64,000 nucleotides of DNA from Oscillospiraceae bacterium (GTDB taxonomy: Bacteria > Bacillota > Clostridia > Oscillospirales > Oscillospiraceae), in assembly GCA_015067565.1 (NCBI GenBank), contig SVMF01000001.1, positions 1 to 64,000 of the forward strand, given 5' to 3'. Below the pieces are notes generated by a model that saw only the letters and a program-made list of their open reading frames with translations, was not told the origin of the DNA and made no database searches. Each line of letters starts with the position of its first letter. The stretch's first letter is position 1. Positions 15,785-22,453 of this stretch are shown here, in pieces. The translations under genes were made by a program, and so were the position numbers.

Positions 15785-17022
15785 TTATCGAAAAGAAAAG
15801 CACAGCAGACCTTCTGCCTGCAGACTACAACCCCCGCAAGGCTCTCAAGCCCGGCGACCTGGAATATGAGAAGCTGAGGCGTTCCATCGAGCAGTTTGGC
15901 TATGTGGAGCCGGTCATCTGGAACAAAACTACTGGCCGTGTGGTTGGTGGACACCAGCGACTCAAGGTGCTGATGGATATAGGTCACACCGAAGTAGACT
16001 GTGTTGTGGTGGAACTTCCCGAGGAAAAAGAAAAGGCTTTGAACATCGCCCTGAACAAGATTTCCGGCGAATGGGATAAGGACAAGTTGGCTTTGTTGAT
16101 TACGGATCTGCAGGGCGTTGACTTCGATGTGTCCCTTACCGGCTTTGACCCTGCGGAGATTGATGACCTTTTCAAAGACTCCGTTAAGGACGGCGTGAAG
16201 GATGATGAATTTGACGTCACCGCCGAACTGGAGAAGCCCACCATCACCAAGGCTGGCGACATCTGGACGCTCGGCCGGCACCGCCTCATCTGCGGCGACA
16301 GCACCAAGGAGGAGACCTTTGAACAGCTGATGGCTGGCAAGAAGGTCAACCTGGTCATTACCGACCCTCCCTACAATGTCAACTATGAAGGCTCTGCCGG
16401 AAAAATCCAAAACGACAATATGGCAGACGCAGCCTTCTATGATTTCCTGCTTGCTGCCTTCCAAAACACAGAAGGCGTGATGGCAGACGATGCGTCCATT
16501 TATGTTTTCCACGCTGATACCGAGGGACTGAACTTCCGCAAGGCATTTGCCGATGCGGGTTTTTATTTGTCTGGGTGCTGTATTTGGAAAAAGCAGTCTC
16601 TGGTGTTGGGGCGTAGTCCTTACCAGTGGCAGCACGAACCCTGCTTGTACGGCTGGAAAAAGAACGGCAAGCATCAGTGGTACACCGGCAGAAAAGAAAC
16701 TACCATTTGGGAGTTTGACAAGCCCAAGAAAAACGGCGACCACCCCACAATGAAGCCCATCCCTCTGCTGGCATATCCCATTATGAATTCCAGCCTCACC
16801 AACTGCCTAGTGTTAGACCCCTTTGGGGGCTCCGGCAGTACGCTCATCGCTTGTGAGCAGACCGACCGTTGTTGCTACACCATTGAGCTTGACCCCAAGT
16901 TCTGTGATGTCATCGTGAAGCGGTACATTGAGCAGGCCGGTAGCTCTGTCGGTGTATCTGTACAGCGAGATGGCTTAACCTACCAGTATGAGGAGGTAGC
17001 AAATGAAGGTAGCGGTAATTGA
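15781..17022 (+). CDS. ParB-domain DNA methyltransferase (N6-adenine/N4-cytosine)
   Basis: A 413-residue fusion. Residues 1-120 are a ParB/Srx-like nuclease-fold domain (DYNPRK, GYVEPVIWN, VVGGHQRL). Residues about 165-390 are a methyltransferase with TDPPYNVNYEG (DPPY at 195-198) and DPFGGSGST as the SAM-binding motif, in the order usual for beta-class N4/N6 methylases. Phage proteins of this type modify specific sites, often as protection against host restriction. The gene overlaps both neighbours. Confidence 0.9.
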   Translation: MIIEKKSTADLLPADYNPRKALKPGDLEYEKLRRSIEQFGYVEPVIWNKTTGRVVGGHQRLKVLMDIGHTEVDCVVVELPEEKEKALNIALNKISGEWDKDKLALLITDLQGVDFDVSLTGFDPAEIDDLFKDSVKDGVKDDEFDVTAELEKPTITKAGDIWTLGRHRLICGDSTKEETFEQLMAGKKVNLVITDPPYNVNYEGSAGKIQNDNMADAAFYDFLLAAFQNTEGVMADDASIYVFHADTEGLNFRKAFADAGFYLSGCCIWKKQSLVLGRSPYQWQHEPCLYGWKKNGKHQWYTGRKETTIWEFDKPKKNGDHPTMKPIPLLAYPIMNSSLTNCLVLDPFGGSGSTLIACEQTDRCCYTIELDPKFCDVIVKRYIEQAGSSVGVSVQRDGLTYQYEEVANEGSGN

Positions 17023-18088
17023 TGCAGACCTCATTGGTCGCAAACGCCACCGCTTTCCTAACCTTGCGTGTATGAAAATCTCCGGCTACCACAAAGCAAA
17101 GGGCGACTCTGTTGTATTGCTCCGGTCCTATGCTGGGTTGGAGCAGTATGACAGAGTTTACTTGTCCAAGGTGTTTACAGACACACCCGTGCCTGCGGAA
17201 TGTTTGAAGTTTCCGAAGGTGCGTTATGGTGGCACCGGTTTCTTTTACGATACAGCACCACCCCTTCCCGATGAGATAGAACACCATATTCCGGACTATC
17301 ACCTATACGATAGTTGGATTACAGAACAGCTTGTGGCGGGTGGCAAAGCTAGCGAATACAGTTATTACACCGACTACTCCATTGGCTTTCTGACCCGGGG
17401 TTGTTTTCGGAAATGCTCGTTCTGTGTGAACCAAAACTATGATCGAGTTGTACCACACAGCCCCCTTGCGGAATTCCAAAATCCGGCTCGTCCCAAAATC
17501 TGCTTGCTGGATGATAACTTCTTTGGCTACGGACAGTGGCGGGAGCTTTTGCTTCAGTTGCAAGCGACTAGGAAACCGTTTCAGTTCAAGCAAGGCTTGG
17601 ATGAAAGGCTGCTGACTCCGGATCGCTGTGAGTTGCTATTTGCTAGTAAGTATGACGGCGATTACATTTTCGCATTTGACAATGTGGCAGAGGCTCCGCT
17701 GATCGAACGCAAGATACAGCTGGCACGGCAGTACACCGATGCGGTTATGAAATTTTACTGCTTCTGTGGCTTTGATCGGGACGGCAAATGGGATGAAGCT
17801 TTCTGGAAACAGGATATTTTCGATTTGCTTTACCGCATCGATATCCTGATGCGAAATCGCTGCCTGCCTTATGTGATGCGTTTTGCTAGGTACACGGAGA
17901 GTCCGTACCGTGGCGTTTATGTAAGCATTGCTCGGTGGTGCAATCAGCCCAGTTTTTTCAAAAAGAAAAGTCTCCGGGAGTTTGCCCTAGCCAACGGTGA
18001 GAGCAGTGCTTGCTATCGTTACCTAGCCGACTTCGAGAAACGATTCCCGGAAGTCGGTAAATTCTACGATATGAGGTTTGAGAAATGA
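17003..18088 (+). CDS. Radical SAM protein with B12-domain-like N-terminus
   Basis: A 361-residue radical SAM protein. Cys134, Cys138 and Cys141 (GCFRKCSFC) form the CxxxCxxC cluster motif; a LLDDNFFGYG strand and FKQGLDERLL follow as in B12-binding-type radical SAM proteins. The N-terminal 110 residues (MKVAVIDADL... FPNLACMKISGYHKAKGD) look like a cobalamin-domain fold but lack the DxHxxG motif, so B12 use is doubtful. It lies between two DNA methyltransferases and overlaps both. Substrate is unknown; DNA or a phage protein are possibilities. Confidence 0.85.
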   Translation: MKVAVIDADLIGRKRHRFPNLACMKISGYHKAKGDSVVLLRSYAGLEQYDRVYLSKVFTDTPVPAECLKFPKVRYGGTGFFYDTAPPLPDEIEHHIPDYHLYDSWITEQLVAGGKASEYSYYTDYSIGFLTRGCFRKCSFCVNQNYDRVVPHSPLAEFQNPARPKICLLDDNFFGYGQWRELLLQLQATRKPFQFKQGLDERLLTPDRCELLFASKYDGDYIFAFDNVAEAPLIERKIQLARQYTDAVMKFYCFCGFDRDGKWDEAFWKQDIFDLLYRIDILMRNRCLPYVMRFARYTESPYRGVYVSIARWCNQPSFFKKKSLREFALANGESSACYRYLADFEKRFPEVGKFYDMRFEK

Positions 18089-20025
18089 ATAAACTTACCC
18101 TCGGCAGTTTGTTTGACGGCTCCGGAGGTTTCCCTTTGGCCGGCTTGCTTTCCGGTGTCACACCTGTGTGGGCATCGGAAATCGAGCCGTTTCCTATCCG
18201 GGTAACCACCAAGCGACTGCCTTTTATGAAACACTATGGTGACATCTCCCAAATGGACGGCGGGAAGATTGAGCCGGTGGACATTATTACCTTTGGTTCT
18301 CCTTGCACCAACCTTTCTGTGGCTGGGCGCCGGGAGGGTCTTGATGGCAAACAATCCAGTTTGTTTTACCAAGCCGTCCGTATTATCAAAGAAATGAGGT
18401 GTGCCACAAATGGCAAATACCCCCGTTGGATCTGTTGGGAAAATGTCCCCGGAGCATTCTCGTCTAACTCCGGATGCGACTTCCAAGCGGTCCTCGACTC
18501 AATTATCCACATCGCAGAACCGGAGGCTCCCTCGGTGCCTATGCCTGAAAAAGGCGGATGGCCTGCCGCAGACTGCTATATGGGAGACGGATGGAGCGTT
18601 GCGTACCGAGTACTCGACGCTCAATATTGGGGCGTTCCCCAACGCAGAAAACGCATCTTCCTTATCGGCGATCTTACAGGTCAATGTGCCGGAGATGTAT
18701 TATTTAAGTCAGAGGGCTTGTCTCGGTATTCTGCGGAGAGCTTCCGTGCGTGGCAAAGAGCTACCGGAAGTGTTGAGACTGGCACTACGGCATCAGGCTT
18801 CGGCCTAGATGGTTATAACGGTGCCATTGGTGATAAGGCAGCTACCCTCGGAGTGAACTGTGGGATGTCTACTGGTCGCAATGGTGTAGTCCTCAACGAC
18901 CAAGGCGGCAACCGTATGGATGTTACCCACGATGTAACTTGCACCCTCCGTGCAGAGGCACATCACCCTCCGGTGGTTATGGAGCCGGCAGCAGTTCCTC
19001 TCAACAATCACCCTGCTGACAGCCGTGTTGATATTGCCGAGGATGGAACAGTGCAGACATTGACTTCCCGGATGGGAACCGGTGGTGGCAATGTTCCCAT
19101 GGTGATGGATTTGGTTAAGGTGTTCGGCATCTGCTCTTATGACAGCAATGCAATGAAATCGGATAACCCTCACAGCGGTTTTTATGAAGCAACGACCACA
19201 CGCACCCTAGATGCCAATGGTGGAAACCCCACTTGCAATCAGGGTGGTGTGGCAGTTGTTTGCATAGACCAGGGCGGCGGTAAATCCGCCTGTAATGTAA
19301 CGGAGAACATGTCTCCCACACTTACCTGCACCCACGGCGGAGAGCCGGCAGTTTGCGTGAAGGGTGCAACCATCGCTATCGAAGGAAACGGAAGTCGTCC
19401 TTCTCACAAAGGAGATGGCTACAGTGAAACCGATGTGATGTATACCCTCAACACCATCGAACACCACGCAGTTGCTGCGCCAACCTTCTCGTCCAGTAAA
19501 TCCTCTTTCTTTTCTAATGCAGAAAAGGAACTTGCCAACACCCTAGTGGCTACGGATTACAAAGACCCTCCCATCATCAACACGACTCCGGTAGGTTTTG
19601 ATCCTTCTACCGCTAGGGATGTTGGGCAGTATGTTTTGGAGGACTGTGGCAACACCTTAGTCAACGGCACTTGCCCTGGCTACCATAATGGTGTGGTTGA
19701 CGCTTCCTATGCGGTTCGTAGATTGACACCTACAGAATGTGCTAGGTTGCAGGGTTTCCCGGATTGGTGGTGTTCTGATTTGGAGACCGCCGAACCCACA
19801 GGCGAGGAGGTTGCTTTCTGGACAGAGGTTTGGGAAACGCATCGTAAAATTGTATCTCCCGACACCAAGCCAAAGACTGAAAAGCAAATCCGAAAGTGGA
19901 TAGCAAGCCCCCACTCCGATGCCGCAGAATATAAGCTTTGGGGTAATGGCGTAGCCTTGCCTTGTGTGTTTTTTGTGCTTGCAGGCATTGCCTATTACGC
20001 CCATCTCACAGATTGTCCGGAATAA
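18085..20025 (+). CDS. DNA (cytosine-5) methyltransferase
   Basis: A 646-residue C5 methyltransferase. Motif I is SLFDGSGGFPLAG, the catalytic Cys74 is in GSPCTNLSVAG, motif VI is WENVPGA and the C-terminal motif IX/X region has RRLTPTECARLQGFPDWW. The central 280 residues, about 230-510, hold several copies of a TLT...G...P-type motif (for example VTCTLRAEAHH, VQTLTSRMGTGGG, SPTLTCTHGGE), typical of phage members and probably part of target recognition. It is much longer than M.HhaI-type enzymes. It converges with the small minus-strand gene, overlapping by 20 bases. Confidence 0.9.
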   Translation: MNKLTLGSLFDGSGGFPLAGLLSGVTPVWASEIEPFPIRVTTKRLPFMKHYGDISQMDGGKIEPVDIITFGSPCTNLSVAGRREGLDGKQSSLFYQAVRIIKEMRCATNGKYPRWICWENVPGAFSSNSGCDFQAVLDSIIHIAEPEAPSVPMPEKGGWPAADCYMGDGWSVAYRVLDAQYWGVPQRRKRIFLIGDLTGQCAGDVLFKSEGLSRYSAESFRAWQRATGSVETGTTASGFGLDGYNGAIGDKAATLGVNCGMSTGRNGVVLNDQGGNRMDVTHDVTCTLRAEAHHPPVVMEPAAVPLNNHPADSRVDIAEDGTVQTLTSRMGTGGGNVPMVMDLVKVFGICSYDSNAMKSDNPHSGFYEATTTRTLDANGGNPTCNQGGVAVVCIDQGGGKSACNVTENMSPTLTCTHGGEPAVCVKGATIAIEGNGSRPSHKGDGYSETDVMYTLNTIEHHAVAAPTFSSSKSSFFSNAEKELANTLVATDYKDPPIINTTPVGFDPSTARDVGQYVLEDCGNTLVNGTCPGYHNGVVDASYAVRRLTPTECARLQGFPDWWCSDLETAEPTGEEVAFWTEVWETHRKIVSPDTKPKTEKQIRKWIASPHSDAAEYKLWGNGVALPCVFFVLAGIAYYAHLTDCPE

Positions 20026-20308
20026 AATAGTCCTCCGCACCGGTTGTGTATTTGTCGTAGTCGATGCGGAAGGCGGTGTTTTTGCTTACATGGTAACACA
20101 TATGGCCGGCCCAGCCCAAGAAGCAAATCGTGCCGTTGGGTTGGAGAGCCATAATATCCTCCACCGGGCGGTCGGCAACAGAGACGCCATCGCCATACCC
20201 AATACCTTCTCGCAAGGCATCGCTCATAAAGCGATACTGCGTTGCCTGATCTTTCAAAAGAATATAGACCTTCTTTTCTGTGCTGATGAGATTTCTGATG
20301 GTTCGCAT
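20006..20308 (-). CDS. SAM-riboswitch-controlled small protein of unknown function
   Basis: A 100-residue soluble protein (MRTIRNLISTEKKVYILLKD... GWAGHMCYHVSK... GAEDYFIPDNL). I recall similar short proteins in Clostridia mobile elements, with the GDGV, GHM and DYDKY...GAEDY blocks, but no function. AAGGAGCG precedes the ATG at 20308. The gene has its own promoter and a SAM-type riboswitch with terminator, and is the only minus-strand gene between 3.5 and 43 kb. It ends inside the last codons of the C5 methyltransferase on the other strand. Confidence 0.75.
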   Translation of the reverse strand: MRTIRNLISTEKKVYILLKDQATQYRFMSDALREGIGYGDGVSVADRPVEDIMALQPNGTICFLGWAGHMCYHVSKNTAFRIDYDKYTTGAEDYFIPDNL

Positions 20309-20348
20309 AAAAATACGCTCCTTTAAGTAAATTCCTTAAAGAGAGCGC

Positions 20349-20486
20349 AAAAAAAGCAACCCCATCGTTACGATAGGCTTGCACTAGAAAGCATATAACC
20401 TATCGGTCAAGCATTAGCACCTTGCCTTCCGGTAGGTTGCTGGCGGTCACAGGGCTTGTCCCTCACGCACTCTTTATAGGTGCTTT
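20349..20486 (-). promoter_or_regulatory. SAM-I/IV-type riboswitch with intrinsic terminator (OFF switch)
   Basis: On the minus strand the core reads GAGGGACAAGCCC, then CAGCAACC, a P3 stem with GGAA loop, and GGTGCTAATGCTTG. The L2 loop CAAG pairs with CTTG after GGTGCTAAT, replacing the CTGG/CCAG pseudoknot of SAM-I, which is compensatory. P1 is GAAAGC...CCTAT with ATAGG...GCTTTC. The P1 3' strand CGATAGG can instead pair with CCTATCG, the 5' arm of a terminator (20356-20382) followed by seven T (20349-20355). SAM binding should therefore favour P1 and termination. No P4 is evident, as in SAM-I/IV variants. Confidence 0.85.
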
Positions 20487-20487
20487 C

Positions 20488-20516
20488 ATTCTAACGAGCT
20501 TACTTTTGTTTGTCAA
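20488..20516 (-). promoter_or_regulatory. Promoter of the riboswitch transcript
   Basis: TTGACA-17-TAGAAT on the minus strand; the start would fall at the first bases of the riboswitch P1 stem. Confidence 0.8.
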
Positions 20517-20581
20517 GAGGCAAGGTGTAACATGCACAAATTCAGTCCCTTATATTGTACATAATCTGTTGCAGAAACAAC

Positions 20582-20610
20582 TTGCTATATTGGAAAAGTA
20601 GAGCGAATAT
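20582..20610 (+). promoter_or_regulatory. Promoter-like repeat copy 1
   Basis: TTGCTA-17-GAATAT, within a stretch resembling the one upstream of 21978. Both copies share AACTTGCTATAT, AGAGC and TGTG-ACTACC. It lies 32 bases before the 20642 gene. Confidence 0.55.
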
Positions 20611-20641
20611 GTGACTACCCAAATTAAAGGAGGTCACCTAT

Positions 20642-21349
20642 ATGACTATTAAAACAACCGCCCAGGGCAAAGAACGCAAGAGAATGGCATTGGTCATTTC
20701 CCAATGGACCGGCCACCCGGTTAAGTACGCAGGAGCCCCCACCTTCAACTACGAGGTCGGCGGCATCGTGATCGATAAGGATGCCGGGGTCGACATCGGC
20801 AACGCTTTGACGGACGAGGCAATCGACCGCCTGGTGCAGCATCTTATCAACGAAGGCTTCGAGATTGAAGACTTCACTTCCACCGCAGAGCAGGAAGAGC
20901 AGGACGCCGAAGGACCTACCGGGATAGCAATTCAAATCCCCATGAGCAAGGTAACCGAAAGCGGTCTGGAAAACCTATTCTCCTTGATCGACGCCAAGGG
21001 GGATCTGATCAAGAAGGCCTTGGGCGTGGATGCCTTACCAGTTAACCTAATCGATAACCGGCTTGACTTCCCCTGGTTTCCGGTAGGCTGCCAACCGGAA
21101 GAGCTACACGCCTATATGGAATTTGTCACCGCTTTGTGCGAGATGGCAAACAACCAGAAGCGTGTTAACAAGAAGGCCAAGGAGCAGTCTACCGACAATG
21201 AGAAGTACGCATTCCGGTGCTTCCTGCTTCGGCTCGGCTTTATTGGCGACCAGTACAAAACTACCCGGAAGATTCTGCTTCGCAACCTCAGTGGCAACAC
21301 GGCCTTTAGAACCGGAGCGAAGGGAAAGGAGGAAGAGGAATGCGAATGA
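20642..21349 (+). CDS. Conserved phage/ICE protein (often labelled virulence protein)
   Basis: A 235-residue protein. The opening KTTAQGKERKRMALVI, the short block GAPTFNYEVGG and the C-terminal segment EKYAFRCFLLRLGFIG are shared, as far as I recall, with proteins called virulence-related in Clostridia elements, without known activity. An acidic low-complexity stretch (STAEQEEQDAEG) links two parts. AAAGGAGG precedes the ATG. It begins a three-gene unit with two small proteins. Confidence 0.6.
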   Translation: MTIKTTAQGKERKRMALVISQWTGHPVKYAGAPTFNYEVGGIVIDKDAGVDIGNALTDEAIDRLVQHLINEGFEIEDFTSTAEQEEQDAEGPTGIAIQIPMSKVTESGLENLFSLIDAKGDLIKKALGVDALPVNLIDNRLDFPWFPVGCQPEELHAYMEFVTALCEMANNQKRVNKKAKEQSTDNEKYAFRCFLLRLGFIGDQYKTTRKILLRNLSGNTAFRTGAKGKEEEECE

Positions 21350-21573
21350 TTTCGGAAGAGGCATTGCAGAGCCTCCGGGAGAGATACCCTGCCGGCACCC
21401 GTGTGGAGTTGGTTCACATGGAAGATCCCTATAATCGCAAGTTAGTCCCCGGATGCCGGGGAACGGTCCGTGCAGTTGATTCCATCGGCACAATCCATGT
21501 GGAATGGGACTGCGGTTCAAGCCTAGGTGTGGTCTATGGCGAAGATATCTGTAGAAAGGTGGATGCCGAGTGA
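21340..21573 (+). CDS. DUF4314 protein
   Basis: A 77-residue DUF4314-type protein. The pattern RYPAGTRVELVHMEDPYN... PGCRGTVRAVDSIGTIHVEWDCGSSLGVVYGEDIC is diagnostic: a small SH3-like beta barrel. The ATG overlaps the preceding stop by 10 bases and has GGAGGAAGAGG upstream. Function is unknown; such proteins are frequent in Firmicutes prophages and conjugative elements. Confidence 0.85.
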   Translation: MRMISEEALQSLRERYPAGTRVELVHMEDPYNRKLVPGCRGTVRAVDSIGTIHVEWDCGSSLGVVYGEDICRKVDAE

Positions 21574-21854
21574 CTGAGGATATTTTGGCACGACTATTCT
21601 ATGGTCAGGTCAGTCCGTTTGATGACACAGTTGAGGATATAGAGTCCTTCCGGGAACTGAATCACGAACTAAGTGGCATCTGGACAGAGATCCAAAAGCA
21701 AGCGCCTCCTGAACTCATGGAACTGCTTGTTCGCTACAAGGTCTGCCGTGCTGACATTGAGATGCTTACCCAGTTGGATCGTTTCAAGGTTGGGTTTCGC
21801 CTTGGCGTACAGCTTGCAACAGCCGCCACCGGAGGCGCAGAAATATCCAAATAA
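21570..21854 (+). CDS. DUF6809-like small protein
   Basis: A 94-residue helical protein ending with RFKVGFRLGVQLATAA, close to the GFRLG-type tail of the DUF6809 family that accompanies phage genes in Clostridia. The start is GTG at 21570, overlapping the DUF4314 stop. No known function. Confidence 0.55.
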   Translation: MTEDILARLFYGQVSPFDDTVEDIESFRELNHELSGIWTEIQKQAPPELMELLVRYKVCRADIEMLTQLDRFKVGFRLGVQLATAATGGAEISK

Positions 21855-21915
21855 AATACACTATTTGACCAAATTTCTTAAAGCTACATTGTGTACTTTA
21901 TGCCGCAGATATAAC

Positions 21916-21944
21916 TTGCTATATACCGGATTCAGAGCAATAAT
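21916..21944 (+). promoter_or_regulatory. Promoter-like repeat copy 2
   Basis: TTGCTA-17-AATAAT, 34 bases before the 21978 gene, aligned with copy 1 at 20582. Confidence 0.55.
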
Positions 21945-21977
21945 GTGTACTACCAAAGAACAACGGAGGGAAACACA

Positions 21978-22340
21978 ATGAAAAGAATCGAGACTTTTGA
22001 AAACGCCATCACCAACCAGGTCAAGGACCTTAAGGCAGAGGGAATCAACCCTACCGCCTACTGGGCTTACCGAAACAGTTGCCGGTGCGGCAACGACCTC
22101 ATCGACTTCAACGAGGTCATTTGGGATGAGGACATCCCGGCAATCGCAGAGGCCTTCAGCCAGAACGGCATCACCGAGTTCACCATCAGCTGCAACTTCT
22201 CCGGCTTGATTCGCATCCTGGTTGCATTTGAAAAGGCCGGCTTTAAGATGAACGGCACTTGCCAAGTCAACGCTCCTTACAAGAATTGGGGTAGCGATGA
22301 ATGGAGCAAGGTTGATGCCCTGCATATGATCCGCGCCTAA
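21978..22340 (+). CDS. Conserved small phage/ICE protein
   Basis: A 120-residue soluble protein (MKRIETFENAITNQVKDL...). The pattern YWAYRNSCRCGNDLIDFNEVIWDEDIPAIAE followed by TISCNFSGLIRIL is shared with short proteins of Clostridia mobile elements; the role is unknown. GGAGGGAAACAC precedes the ATG. It has its own promoter-like repeat and is followed by hairpins, so it is probably monocistronic. Confidence 0.6.
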   Translation: MKRIETFENAITNQVKDLKAEGINPTAYWAYRNSCRCGNDLIDFNEVIWDEDIPAIAEAFSQNGITEFTISCNFSGLIRILVAFEKAGFKMNGTCQVNAPYKNWGSDEWSKVDALHMIRA

Positions 22341-22357
22341 CTTCAAAACAAAACAGA

Positions 22358-22386
22358 GAGGACAACCCCGGTAGGGGCTGTTCCTC
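22358..22386 (+). repeat. Hairpin after the 21978 gene
   Basis: GAGGACAACCCC-GGTA-GGGGCTGTTCCTC, a long imperfect stem without a T-tract, just before the terminator at 22397. Confidence 0.45.
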
Positions 22387-22396
22387 GCATACGGCA

Positions 22397-22428
22397 AGTC
22401 GCACCAATTTGGTGGCGGCTATTTTTTA
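22397..22428 (+). terminator. Intrinsic terminator directly upstream of the large terminase
   Basis: AGTCGC-ACC-AATTT-GGT-GGCGGCT followed by ATTTTTT. The large terminase ribosome site starts 11 bases later with no promoter between, so packaging genes downstream must depend on read-through or antitermination. Confidence 0.7.
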
Positions 22429-22453
22429 TACCCTTTGTAGGAGGTGATCGCAT

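Noticed and set aside
15700..16743. Long open frame on the minus strand opposite the ParB-methyltransferase
   Set aside because: Antisense to a gene with clear domains; no ribosome site and no recognisable protein. It follows from codon bias of the real gene.
20006..20384. Alternative minus-strand frames over the riboswitch region
   Set aside because: The other frames run through the riboswitch and terminator and lack a ribosome site; only the 20006-20308 frame has AAGGAGCG at the right distance.
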